DNA of 64,000 nt from Brachypterus glaber. Its lineage: Eukaryota; Arthropoda; Insecta; Coleoptera; Kateretidae. Under the pieces are notes generated by a model. The model searched no databases. It was not told the DNA's origin and saw only the letters and a program-made list of their open reading frames with translations. Shown piece after piece: positions 54,246-64,000 of the stretch. How positions within the stretch are numbered: the first letter of the stretch is position 1; the number at the start of each line of letters is the position of its first letter. The position numbers and the translations under genes are program-made. The stretch covers positions 50,451,365 through 50,515,364 of the forward strand of contig OY294047.1 of assembly GCA_958510825.1 (NCBI GenBank). The letters are read 5' to 3'.

Positions 54246-54973
54246 CAGGGTGATCCATAACTGGCATGCAAAAATTTAAGAGGTGATTCTAGATCCAAAA
54301 ATATAAAAAAAGTTCCTATAAAGGTTGATCCGAAAATGAGCCCTAAGGGATCTAGGGCCCTTTAAAATTGTAATAAAAATAAAGTTTTTAATTAATAACT
54401 CGGGTACCGTTTAAGCTAGAGCGGCGAGCTTTTGCATGTATACTAGTATTAATAAGGGCAATAGGTTTATGTTAATTTATTTTTTTAATTTATCCAGAGG
54501 CGTGCCCAGACGGACAAAATATATGAGGCTTAAAACATTTTTGCCCCAAACTTTTCTATGTGTATGTTTTTTGGATTTTTTGTAAAAAATATAGATTTCT
54601 AGAGTAAAAATACATATAAAATATCATATAGTGTAACACTGTAGGAGCAACCGTTATCAAAAAAAAAATGCAATTAAGAGGAAGTAACATTTTCTGCCAC
54701 CAAAAACGTTACTTTTTAAAAGGCCATTACTCCTTTAATATTAAATTTAGGTGTTTTGGTGAAGAATACTTTTTTGCTTAGTTTTAAATGAAGAATCACC
54801 CTGCAGCATTAAAATTTTATTGGTGCTTTTTTTTGTTCCCCATACGTCATCTTCGAAGGGCCGTAGCTCCCTTAGGGCTCATTTCCGGACCAACCTTTAT
54901 AGAAACTTTTTTTCATATTTTTGGATGTAGAATCACCTCTTAAATTTCGGTACGCGAGTTCTGGAACAGGCTG
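54246..54973. mobile_element. 728-bp foldback element, TA duplication
   Basis: Starts CAGGGTGATCCATAACTGGC and ends GCGAGTTCTGGAACAGGCTG, flanked by TA. The subterminal arms match well: TTTAAGAGGTGATTCTAGAT / GTAGAATCACCTCTTAAATT, CCTATAAAGGTTGATCCG / CGGACCAACCTTTATAG, GAGCCCTAAGGGA / TCCCTTAGGGCTC. Fragments occur at 15810, 47605 and 48506. Confidence 0.9.
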
Positions 54974-55337
54974 TATATCATTTCTTTGTTAAAAACACTT
55001 TTCTCTAAAAAAAAACCTTTTCTGATAATCTAACCATGCGTAACTGAGGGTCATAATCCACATATTTTATCAATATTCTTTATCTATATCTTATAGACTG
55101 ACACACGGTAAGAAACCTACGACAAAAGGGGTAGGTAGGAACAAAAAACGCTCCGATTAAAGCGAATTCAACCTGAACGTGTTTTTAGTTAGATTTTATA
55201 TTCAAGCATATTGCTTTTTTTATTTTTTGCCGAATTTTTTCGATAGCTTTAGAACTGTGTGTCAAACTATATTTATGGTATCAGATAAACAAAACCCAAG
55301 TGGAATTGTGGAATTTCGAAAAAAAAATCATTTTTCT
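54974..55337. other. Nothing identified
   Basis: AT-rich; no feature supported. Confidence 0.35.
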
Positions 55338-56046
55338 ACTACTGCTTTAGAATGTAAGCAAATACACACACTTTTCAAAAACAGAATTAATACATTCTAG
55401 TTCTAGATACGGTATGAATATTCCGTATCAAGTGTTAGAATGAGCACATGTAGTGTCATCTCTTGTTTATAAAAGTAAAGAAAACTGTAGCAAAATTAGC
55501 AAAAAAATATATATTTTACCATGAAATATTGAATAATTATATGCAATTTAAAGTTTTGCGTTAAAATTACATAAAGTTTATTAGTTTTTCTTAATATTAT
55601 CCCAGTTTTTTTTCAATTTAGTTCAAAAAATTAAAACTGCTCCATCTATTGTTAAATATTTAAACCTGATATCAGTCACAACAATCTGACATAACCTTCA
55701 ATTTTTGCATTATAATTTGTAAATATGTGCTAAAATTAAATAAAAATCTTTTTTAAGTACTGTTTTGATAAAATTATTAAATAACATTAATTGCTTTATT
55801 TAAAAATATGTGTTTTGTTGCATTTGCAATGTCGAGTCACAAAAAATATTGTTTTTAACCTTGTCCGCAGTTTAAAGCCATACAGTGTTTCATATTTGCA
55901 GTCGAAGAAAAAGTATAGCCTACAACACGTATGGAATAGTCCTTCCGTGCTCGCGGGACCGTCATACTCGCCTGCCGGCTCATATGACAAACTTTCCGCT
56001 CGCGCGGAATATTGTCTATTCCATACTAGTTATAGAATATACTATT
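55338..56046 (-). mobile_element. Family B repeat, copy 5 (uninterrupted)
   Basis: Full-length minus copy, ACTGCTTTAGAATGTAAGCA to CATACTAGTTATAGAATATA. The palindrome is complete (CGTGCTCGCGGGACCGTCAT ... CCGCTCGCGCGGAATATTG). Serves as the empty-site reference for the MITE at 21172-21345. Confidence 0.92.
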
Positions 56047-57039
56047 CTGACTCAAGAAGGGAGTGTCCGTGGCGTGGGCCCCTGGACTATCATTGACTAT
56101 CACCAAAGAACTTTTACCTCAAGAAGTAATTTCAGACCAATGTTTATGAAGGTGTCATCTTTTTGTTTGTTTATTTAGTAACAGAAACGCGATACAGCTT
56201 TGTGGTGTAAAATGTAGATGTCGCTAGTCGACTTTCAGGCTACCTAGTAGCGATGTTGCGTAGTTTCCACCTTATCATGAAATCAAATCATTATACTTAA
56301 ATTAAAAATGTAAAAAACTTTATTGTGCATACTATAATTATGTTTAATAATATAGTATATTTTAATCTATTAAAATTAAACTACTAATTCATATAAAACT
56401 CATACAGAACTAATGTTTCTTAAAATTTACAATAAAATATCCAAAGTATATGTTTCCAATCGGCAACACTGTACTCCTGTCAGTCATTTTACGACATTAG
56501 ACTGTGAGTTTACACATGCTTTCTCTCTCTTTGAGTGTTTCAAAATGTAAACAATAAACACTCCCCACTAGCCCCTCACCATAGTTGATCCACGCTTCAA
56601 ACAAAGCCTATAGCAAATTTCATAATTTCTGTTCTTGTGATGTAAGTTCTTTGGCTACCACAAAAATTACACGTTTTTGATATATCAAAAAAAAATGTCA
56701 ATAATTAAAATTGCACTAGGGATATTACTGGCCGTAAAAACTCGTAATTTCACTTGTAAAGTAACTAAACACCTAATGTAATAAATTTAAACATTGTAGA
56801 GTGCGTCAAAAACACTGCCTGGTAGTGGAGGTGTGGAAATCTGGAACAAATGACTCCAAGCCAACTAATTAGTTTTAACTGGAGCCTTTGTTGAATTTTA
56901 TTGTAACGCATACCTGCAAAATGTTTGCGTTTCAATGTAAAGTAATTACAAAGTTTCATTCATAAATATTAAAATGGTACTGAAAACGGTATATAGTCCG
57001 GGAAACGATAATAAAAATAAAATCTGAAAGTCATCAACT
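56047..57039. other. No gene recognised
   Basis: Mixed composition, no coding frame with family signature. A TCTCTCTCTTTGAGTG stretch near 56522 is the only notable low-complexity patch. Confidence 0.4.
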
Positions 57040-57757
57040 GTAGCCGGCGTATTTCCAGTTGTAGTCCAGTCTTCAGGTCAATAAAAGAGGCTTTACCTCG
57101 AAATAATTCAGGGAGTTTTGATTTTCGGTTTACTTAATAGGGTTAATGACAGCAAATAAAAAAACAATTTTGTGACGTTGAACTCGATTTGGAACTTTCA
57201 TTTTTTTAACGTGTTTTTTACAAAAAACGGATTTTTCAAATATCTGTTAAACGTTACACTATACGTTTTTAGATTTTTAATGTTTTTTTCGAAAAACCAA
57301 AATTGTTCTTTATCATCGATTAGACATGTACACAAAAATGTTGGACATTTGGTCCTCTTTATTTTCATATCAAAAGTTTTTTGTTCTAGGATGCACCGAT
57401 CTTGAGATATTTTAAAAAGTCTGTTTTTTGTGAAAAATAAGTTAAAAAAATGACAGTTCCAAATCGAGTTCAATGTCGCAAAATTATATATTTGCGGCCT
57501 TAAACCATACCCAATAAACCAAAAATCTAAACTCCCTGAATTATTTCCAGATAAAGCCTCTTTTATAGGGGAACGTTCAAGTATTACGTAACGCTCCTAG
57601 GGGGGGGTGGGTCATTTTGGAGTGTTACGCCCATGTTAATGGTATAGTAAAATAGCGTTACAGGGGGGGTGGGGATCCAAAAAGGTCAAAATTTGCGTTA
57701 CGTAATACTTGAACGTTCCCTAACTTGAAGACTGGACTATAACTGTAAATACGCCGG
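57040..57757. mobile_element. Foldback element interrupted by a MITE
   Basis: Arms 57048-57260 and about 57420-57757: GCCGGCGTATTTCCAGTTGT / ACTGTAAATACGCCGGGTAC, GTAGTCCAGTCTTCAGGT / ACTTGAAGACTGGACTAT, AGAGGCTTTACC / ATAAAGCCTCTTTT, AATTCAGGGAGTTTTGATTT / TCTAAACTCCCTGAATT, TCGATTTGGAACT / AGTTCCAAATCGA. The right arm carries the nested element at 57568-57720. Two similar short open frames on opposite strands result from the mirror symmetry. Confidence 0.9.
57568..57720. mobile_element. 153-bp mariner-type MITE, TA duplication (family G copy 1)
   Basis: Ends GGGAACGTTCAAGTATTACG plus TAACGC, exactly inverted, flanked by TA (57566-57567, 57721-57722). The interior is a G/C homopolymer-rich palindrome. 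The second copy lies at 63703-63941 with the same ends. Confidence 0.93.
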
Positions 57758-57810
57758 GTACTGGTCATGAAAATAAGAAACTTCATATTTTTTCGGGATC
57801 GTAGGAAAAA

Positions 57811-57944
57811 TAGTGTACATAACTCGTTGGAAAGTGTATTTCATACACTCGTGGGGTTTCCTCACTCGCCTGGCAGCTCGTTCGTAAACCTTCCCACTCG
57901 CGTGAAATATGTCACTTTCCACACTAGTTATGTAATATACTATA
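57811..57944. repeat. Palindrome related in plan to families A and B
   Basis: TAGTGTACATAACTCGTTGG, AAAGTGTATTTCATACACTC mirrors CGCGTGAAATATGTCACTTT, CCACACTAGTTATGTAATAT. The centre CCTCACTCGCCTGGCAGCTC matches the family B centre pattern CATACTCGCCTGCCGGCTC, so it is a diverged relative. Confidence 0.8.
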
Positions 57945-58325
57945 TCGCATATAATTCAGATTTAAATTATACTTTTCCTGGACCGTAGAAACGGAAAACG
58001 TTTTATGTTGAGTTTTACAATGGAATTTATAAAATCGCGATGAAATTATCACATTAAAATGCCATATATAGCAATTTTAAATTTGTTGGGCCACATTCAG
58101 CACTTATTTAATGGATTTATATGCAACAAATTAAAATATTTTCGTCCCATTATTTTAACAAATAAAATAAAATGCTTTTAATGTAAATAAATAAATTGTA
58201 TTTACAGGTAAATAATTTTTAAAATTCATTAAAAAAAAATAAAAAGTAATTTTTGAGTAACAAAGCTTCTTTTAGTATCGAAGAAGTGTATATTTTGTAT
58301 ATAATTAGAAAAATCGCTAAGAATA
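57945..58325. other. Nothing identified
   Basis: AT-rich; no feature supported. Confidence 0.35.
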
Positions 58326-58559
58326 CCGGGTGTCTCAACTCTATTTACCCAGCGATTTTCTCATAAACTAAAAGAGATAATCAAGTTCTAAGAAAACTAT
58401 TTTAAATAAGTCAACTTAAACTTTTTCAAGAGCTGAAAGTGTCAAATATATGCTAAAAGATAGTTTAAGTTGTCTAATTTAAGATGGTTTTCGCAGAACT
58501 TAATTATCTCTTTTAGATTTCGAGAAAATTTCTGGGTAAATAGAGTTGGGACGCCCGGT
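58326..58559. mobile_element. 234-bp foldback MITE, TA duplication
   Basis: CCGGGTGTCTCAACTCTATT, TACCCAGCGATTTTCTC is mirrored by GAGAAAATTTCTGGGTAAAT, AGAGTTGGGACGCCCGG, flanked by TA. The inner arm carries CTAAAAGATAGTTTAAGTTG, also found in the 28352-29084 foldback. Confidence 0.92.
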
Positions 58560-59143
58560 ATAATAATATAATTATAAGAAAGCAAACTCCAAGTTTGAGT
58601 ATATTTTTAGTTTAAAATTTAAACTTTTAATCGTGTAGATATAAGTTTAACTTATATTCTCTGTGCTACCGGATCCTAAATCCAATTCTATTTTATTTCT
58701 TTGTTAAACTGATTAATAAAATACCCCAAACTGTATAAGACTTTCCCAAATTGTCGTATTCTAGAATTTATGACGTAATTGAAAGTGAAAGGGTTCAATT
58801 AATGTTTAATATCCATCTTTTAGGAAATATTTACAAGATTATAGAGGTAAGGCTTAATTGGACCTTGTCTTGCATTAACATGTTAAGCATATTGTAAAAT
58901 GACAGTAGGTTTTTGAGCAGTTTACTTAATATCTTTTAAACGATTTGAATTAAATATTACAAATTTTGTACATGAACAACTGAAGGTAGTGATTAATTTT
59001 AAGTGTTTTTGTCAAAACTTTTAAAATATATTGAGGAAAAATGTCAACAACTTTTTTTATTTAGAAATCACATACAACTTTGTTACATCAGCACTGACAA
59101 TATATGTTTCGGTTTCTTTATTTTCAACGTTTATGACTTATAA
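58560..59143. other. Nothing identified
   Basis: AT-rich; no feature supported. Confidence 0.35.
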
Positions 59144-59916
59144 CTATAGGCCGACGTAGAGGTATTGATTCTATAGTCCGTCCAATTATGCAAGATAGTA
59201 GTTTAAAATTCCCGCGATTTTTAAGCTACATCATTGGTTAAAAACTCGTACCTTCTAACATATAAAATATTGTGATATTTTTTGTCTATGACAACAATTT
59301 GGTCGTTAAAGCTAATAAATAAGAGAAAGTTACATAAAAAAATGGTTATACTTAATGTTATTTTGTATGGTATTGAAAAAGGTACTTTTCTGGTTTATTC
59401 TTCATACACTCACACTAAATTAGCATATTCTACATATTGTACAAACGTAAATTATATTGAACACAAGGAAAACGTCAAATATTTAGATTAAAATTACAAC
59501 TTAAGGCCTATCGCATAACAACCATTACAAGATACATCATGACGACACATCAAGTCAATCCTGGCATCGCATTCTTATGTACTATGCTTGTTATCCGAGT
59601 CTTTAGATAGGCCCTTTCCAGGAAAACAAGACCCACATCTGTTAAATTTTTGATACACTACGATTTATGCATAATTATGCTATTTATGCGCTCTGTGGTG
59701 TAAAACGGGCCGCGTCCCTTACTATCTTGCATAACTGGACGGAGTATAGTCTTACCATTATGCAACTTTGGTGATATACAAGGTTTTAGTGAGACAGTTT
59801 GACCAATTAATAACAGTCAAGTGGATGCCGCAAATACGTTACTGCAGTATCTACTTGACTGGTACTCTACAAAAACCGGTGGTTTTACTGCTACTCGACG
59901 TCGGCCTATACTCATA
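59144..59916. mobile_element. TIR element hosting a nested 579-bp element
   Basis: TATAGGCCGACGTAGAG at the left (59145-59161) is mirrored by CTACTCGACGTCGGCCTATA at the right. It contains a small hairpin (GTCAAGTGGAT...ATCTACTTGAC). The 579-bp element sits inside near the left end, leaving a host of about 190 bp. Confidence 0.78.
59171..59749. mobile_element. 579-bp TIR element, copy 2
   Basis: Same length and ends as 10399-10977 (CTATAGTCCGTCCAATTATG). Interior similarity is high, with indels that break the frame open in copy 1. Nested in 59144-59916. Confidence 0.92.
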
Positions 59917-59953
59917 ATAAGATTATCGCCGGAGTATTTTTATGATAATAGAA

Positions 59954-60451
59954 TATTAAAGTACTAGTTTCATAACATACGTTTTTAGCGCACGAGTACA
60001 AGTTTAGAAAACGAGCCGCTTGCGGCGAGTTTTCTAAAGTACTAGTGCGCTAAAAACGTGTTATGAAAGAATGCTTTAGACAATTTTTTCTATTTTGCTC
60101 TAAAATTTAAAAAAACTTACATTTAAATTGATGACTAATTTAGAGATTTTTGTTTTGGATTGGCATTACAGTTTACACCATGATTAAAATTCTAAGAACA
60201 AATGATATTTTGATATATTTTATAGTCATCTCTTTTTTTTTACTGCAATTAACCAAGCCACAATTTTAACATGGTAAAAATAACCTAAACACAAAATTTT
60301 GTAGAAAATTCAACTTTAAAGCGACATTGACATTTGCACGGAAAACGTCAAGCGAACCCAAAAGAACAAAAAGCACAGACCTCTTATGGGTCTATAAGAA
60401 CAAGCAAAATGCGTGTGATTATGAGCTTATAAGAGTCGCAAAATAGAAAAA
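59954..60451 (+). mobile_element. Family A repeat, solo copy
   Basis: Single unit with the complete 5' palindrome and complete 3' hairpin (GTGTGATTATGAGCTTATAA), about 85-90% like the trimer at 3337. Shows that a 504-522 bp unit is the mobile or ancestral form. Confidence 0.9.
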
Positions 60452-60845
60452 TACTATAATTTTGAGATTTTTAATGGCATGCCATACACTTTATTTCATT
60501 TATAATTTAAATAGGTACAGATAAATTTGTGGGAAATCTTTTTCAAGCAGAATCGAGGGTAAGGAGAAATACTAATCAACTGATTTCCGATATAACGATA
60601 TCGAGGAAATTAATCCAAGTTGCGGATATAATTGGATTCCTTAATTAATTAAACTTGGTGATAATCCAGATCTCTAATCCATTTATCTTCCAGATCGTTT
60701 GCAACGGACCTAGGATCATATAAATTTTACGAAAAAAAAAAACATTGAGTTCGTTCAATGGACAAGATTTTTATGCGATTAATATTATTCACAGCGCCTG
60801 CGCTAGAATACGGTAATACCGCAATTTCGAATTTTCTGTGTCTCT
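60452..60845. other. Nothing identified
   Basis: No feature supported. Confidence 0.35.
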
Positions 60846-61072
60846 AAAAACTTTTTGCAAAAAAAAATAAACCGACTACAAGTCTCTAAAAAGTAAAAAA
60901 TAAAAAATACTTAAGTCGGTGCCAATTTCACAGCAAACAATAATAATATAATAAAAAAAATTGTTAGTAATTAATTTAGGGGATGGTGAAATTGGTACCG
61001 ACTTTTTTATTTTTTACCTTTTAGAGGCATAGAAGTCGGTTCATTTTTTTTGCGAAAAGTTTTTATTTTAGG
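60846..61072. mobile_element. 227-bp foldback element
   Basis: AAAAACTTTTTGCAAAAAAA, AACCGACTACAAGTCTCTAA, AAGTCGGTGCCAATTTCAC is mirrored by GTGAAATTGGTACCGACTT, TTAGAGGCATAGAAGTCGGTT, TTTTTTTGCGAAAAGTTTTT. Arms of about 87 bp. Confidence 0.9.
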
Positions 61073-62218
61073 TTTGGCCTAGTATTACAAAAATAATATT
61101 AATATTAACGTAGAAGTAGTCGTAGTTAATTTATGACGTATTTTTCTAATATTTTAATCTAATTTATATGATTTGAAAGTGTCGTACCAAATTTTATTTA
61201 AATCGGGCCAGAAATATCCTATGAGCCTATTTTGATATATTATTATATTCTTTCTTCTATCATTTATTTACTATTTTAAGAGCCATGTTGCATTTAAAAC
61301 CATTTTATTTAATTATGCAACTTAAAAAAGAAATAGGTTTAATTTTTGTTCAAATTTTGTAGAGAGCATTCATAGCAATAAGTTTTATTATATCCCGCTG
61401 ACTCTTAACCTAGATAGAGTTGTAAATTGCTCGGATAAAATATATTTGTCAGATAAGGAAAAATAAATGCCGTAATTCTAAGGGTTTAACATGGTGATAA
61501 ATACTATCTTCTAAACTTTAAGTACAAAATTATTTCAAGAGGCTATAATAAAAATTAATAAAATAACAAAATTTAAATTTAATTGAAAACTACACAAAGA
61601 AAAATTATGTGGTATGATTTAGTAATAGTTGCTAAGATGTGGCGTCTTTTTATTTTGAAATGAATTTTTTCAAATTTGGTACGTAGACTCTTTTATTAAA
61701 AGAAATGTTATTTTCCTACTCACCCATAAAAAAGGCAATAATTCACAACTATACGATCAAGCCGTTTTAATCATGCCCTAAAAACAATTGAATTTTGTCA
61801 GTTCTGTATGCAAATGAACATTTTTCTGTTTAGAAACGTCACATATTTTTAGTATTGTAGTTCTGCAGAACTGGTTCTCAATGCTAAGTGACAAATTTGT
61901 GAGTTTTTAGTACCAGTTATAAGATTATTAGATTTTATAAAAGGTACTGACTGATCTTATTAGCATTTGTTACCTGAATCTTAATATATTATTGTCAGTA
62001 CTCGGCGAGTTTCCAGTACTGGCATAGGCCGCGTCGACTCTAGCGTTTGACGCGAGGTTTTAAATATTTACATTTTTATTTTATTTTTTTTTATCTTGAT
62101 TTTTTTAATGGTTTCATTTAAACGAGTAAGGTGGGAAAAAAGTTATCGACAAATAAAAATTAAAAACTTTCGTTCTCTTAAAAGATAAAAATCGAATGTC
62201 GGTTTTTTCTTTGAAAAA

Positions 62219-62222
<4 letters not shown>
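61073..62222. other. No gene recognised
   Basis: AT-rich; no coding or repeat boundary supported. Confidence 0.4.

Positions 62223-62288
<66 letters not shown>
62223..62288. repeat. (TA)n microsatellite, about 33 units
   Basis: Uninterrupted TA dinucleotide run followed by CGTACGTATAG. The Tyr-Ile-rich frame through it is an artefact. Confidence 0.97.
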
Positions 62289-62289
<1 letters not shown>

Positions 62290-62955
62290 GTACGTATAGT
62301 TAATATTGTTGTGGGTAACAAATTAGTCGTCAAATGTTTCGATTTAGTGACCTTTATAATAAAAATTTCTCTCATAATTCGGCAAAATTATTCCGTAGGC
62401 CTATGTTTCTGTGTTTATTTTCAACGTTGATGAGTCATAACTGAGTTTACGCGGATTACTGATTGTTCTATACAAACACAGCGTATAGGTGGCGGATAAC
62501 TGGATACTTAAATGGAGATAAGGACTCAATTAAGGGTAACCGGGTCAGAGATAGTCATCACCCGTTTAGGGGTTAAACGTAATATCAACACCTTAGATAA
62601 CACAGTGATGTTTAACTTTCTCACCGGTAATGGCTGTTGATTAGACTGGGTAGAAAAATCACGTTTTGTAGAATATACTTAATAAATCACATGTTTTAAT
62701 TACTGATTTACAAACAGACAAAATCCTACTTTAAAGTTTGAGTGTTTTTCTTATGCAAGCTATTATAAAAAGTAATAGTCCTAACCCCCTTTGACCCCCC
62801 TACGTCACCCCATCCAAAGCGTTCTCTAGTTATTGTGTTAACAAATTTTCCGGTAAGACAAACAGACCGACAGGCAGAAAAAGTTTTTAAACAGATCGTC
62901 TTTTTGCCCTTAAAATATTTTACTAACACAGAAAGTTAAAAATTCAAATAATATA
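62289..62955. other. Nothing identified
   Basis: No feature supported. Confidence 0.35.
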
Positions 62956-63292
62956 ATTTATCCAATACATACAGATAATGAGACAATTACCAGCTTTATT
63001 TTAAATAGATAAACTCAATAATAACCCCCGCGTGGCTTTTACTTTATTGAGTGGATAATTATTTATTTTACCCACTCAACTGTCACTTGTCAAATTATTT
63101 TCTTGTAAATGTCATTAAAATTTTTAATAAAAATATGAATTTCTAAGCTATTTATTGGATAAACCCTTGTATGGCACTCATGGGTAAACCGATATTGCCC
63201 TCTCAAAAATTAACCCGCTTGGCTGACGCCTTGCAGGTTAATTTTCTCATGGGCAATGTTTACTTTACCCACTAGTACCAAAAATAACTATT
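62956..63292 (+). mobile_element. Family C repeat, copy 5
   Basis: Full length with both hairpins; TTATCCAATACATACAGATA to CACTAGTACCAAAAATAACT. Confidence 0.9.
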
Positions 63293-63700
63293 ACCTAAAA
63301 TTTTAGAAATCTAAAGCAAAATATGTGGTAGTCCCAGAAAACATGAACTCGAGAAGAAAACAAACCTTTGTCAACCCGTTTTGTTTAGCCACCCATTTTT
63401 CGAACTGATTGCTAAAAAACGCCTAATTTATCTTTTCTTTAAGAAATCCCTATTTTACCGCCTCTGTGATTTCTATAAACAAAAATAGTAGTTTTTGCTC
63501 GCAGTGATTTAAAAGGCAATATTGCCTCACAATCCCATCTAATTTATTAATATGATACAAGGACAAAAATACTGTTCTCTGATTTCCGCCATAAAAACAG
63601 TTTTTGACAATGAAATTGAGATCAAATCTCATTAGTTTTAATATTAATCAACCAATCAAGATCGATTATTTTAAAAATTTAAAAAGTTTTTTTTTGCACT
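63293..63700. other. Nothing identified
   Basis: No feature supported. Confidence 0.35.
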
Positions 63701-63702
63701 AA

Positions 63703-63941
63703 GGGAGCGTTCAAGTATTACGTAACGCAAAATGTAAAAACATTCATACACTTCATACCTCGGTTCTCGCGTTATTCAAGGCTGTAGATATTTCATATTT
63801 TGGCTACCCCCCCTAACACACCCCCTATTAGGGGGGGTAGCCAAAATATGAAATCTCTATAATCTATAATAACGCGAGAACCGGGGTATGAAGTGTATGA
63901 ATTTTGGTACAATTTGCGTTACGTAATACTTGAACGTTCCC
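63703..63941. mobile_element. 239-bp mariner-type MITE folding end to end (family G copy 2)
   Basis: Ends GGGAGCGTTCAAGTATTACG / CGTAATACTTGAACGTTCCC, flanked by TA(A). The interior is a second nested palindrome: CATACACTTCATACCTCGGT, TCTCGCGTTAT and TTTGGCTACCCCCC, mirrored by GGGGGGTAGCCAAAATATGA, AACGCGAGAACCGGGGTATG. The whole element can fold into one hairpin. Confidence 0.92.
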
Positions 63942-64000
63942 TAATGCGAAAACTAAAACTTTTGTACTGATTTATTATACAAAAAGTGGGGCTTTTGGAT

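Noticed and set aside
57172..57473. Two similar short proteins on opposite strands
   Set aside because: They arise from the mirror symmetry of the foldback element at 57040-57757.
3337..60451. Parvovirus-like terminal hairpins as the origin of families A and B
   Set aside because: The palindrome shape is suggestive, but no Rep or capsid reading frame accompanies any copy, so a viral origin cannot be supported from this window.
62178..62375. 65-codon Tyr-Ile frame
   Set aside because: It is a translation of the (TA)n microsatellite.

Overview
This window looks like AT-rich nuclear DNA from an insect; a beetle is possible but unproven. It resembles a large, transposon-inflated genome. Supporting observations are an intact BEL/Pao retrotransposon, several APE-type LINE lineages with microsatellite tails, tRNA-derived SINEs, dozens of short inverted-repeat (MITE or foldback) elements with TA target duplications, one exon of an insect-type nicotinic acetylcholine receptor alpha subunit, and a small protamine-like HMG-box gene. 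There is no operon structure and no prokaryotic feature.

Layout. 1-2943 (minus) is a young LINE with an intact PHD-finger ORF1 and an open ORF2 that continues past the window edge; the two frames are in phase and separated by a single UAA. 3337-4866 is a tandem trimer of a 504-bp hairpin-bearing repeat. 4.9-21 kb is a mosaic of dead elements: a SINE, a LINE RNase H fragment broken by a 249-bp MITE, hairpin repeats and a 579-bp TIR element. 21571-22230 (plus) is an intact 219-codon gene for a very basic HMG-box protein, probably a sperm chromatin protein. 22.6-34.9 kb holds more dispersed repeats, a 43-bp minisatellite of about 19 units grown inside one copy of a dispersed repeat, two large foldbacks, LINE remnants and a second SINE.

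35261-43224 (minus) is a complete 7964-bp BEL/Pao element with identical 418-bp LTRs, a 5-bp target duplication, a tRNA-Tyr-type primer site and an uninterrupted gag-pol frame, so it inserted recently. 43.2-49.7 kb is MITE-rich intron-like sequence. 49734-49873 (minus) is a 140-bp exon with canonical splice sites encoding the N-terminal ligand-binding region of a nAChR alpha subunit, so much of the surrounding DNA may be intron of that gene. 50-64 kb is again a mosaic of foldbacks, MITEs, a LINE 3' end and hairpin repeats.

The host content is two small islands (one exon and one short gene). Most of the rest is mobile DNA. The most unusual signals are: (i) the in-frame LINE ORF1-UAA-ORF2 fusion, whose stop context resembles the leaky CAR-YYA type; (ii) several unrelated repeat families built on the same plan, a long imperfect palindrome with a GC-rich heart plus a small second hairpin, one of which forms a tandem array; (iii) the recently active BEL element with an internally repeated leader; (iv) a dated minisatellite expansion; (v) nested insertions that can be resolved to the base.
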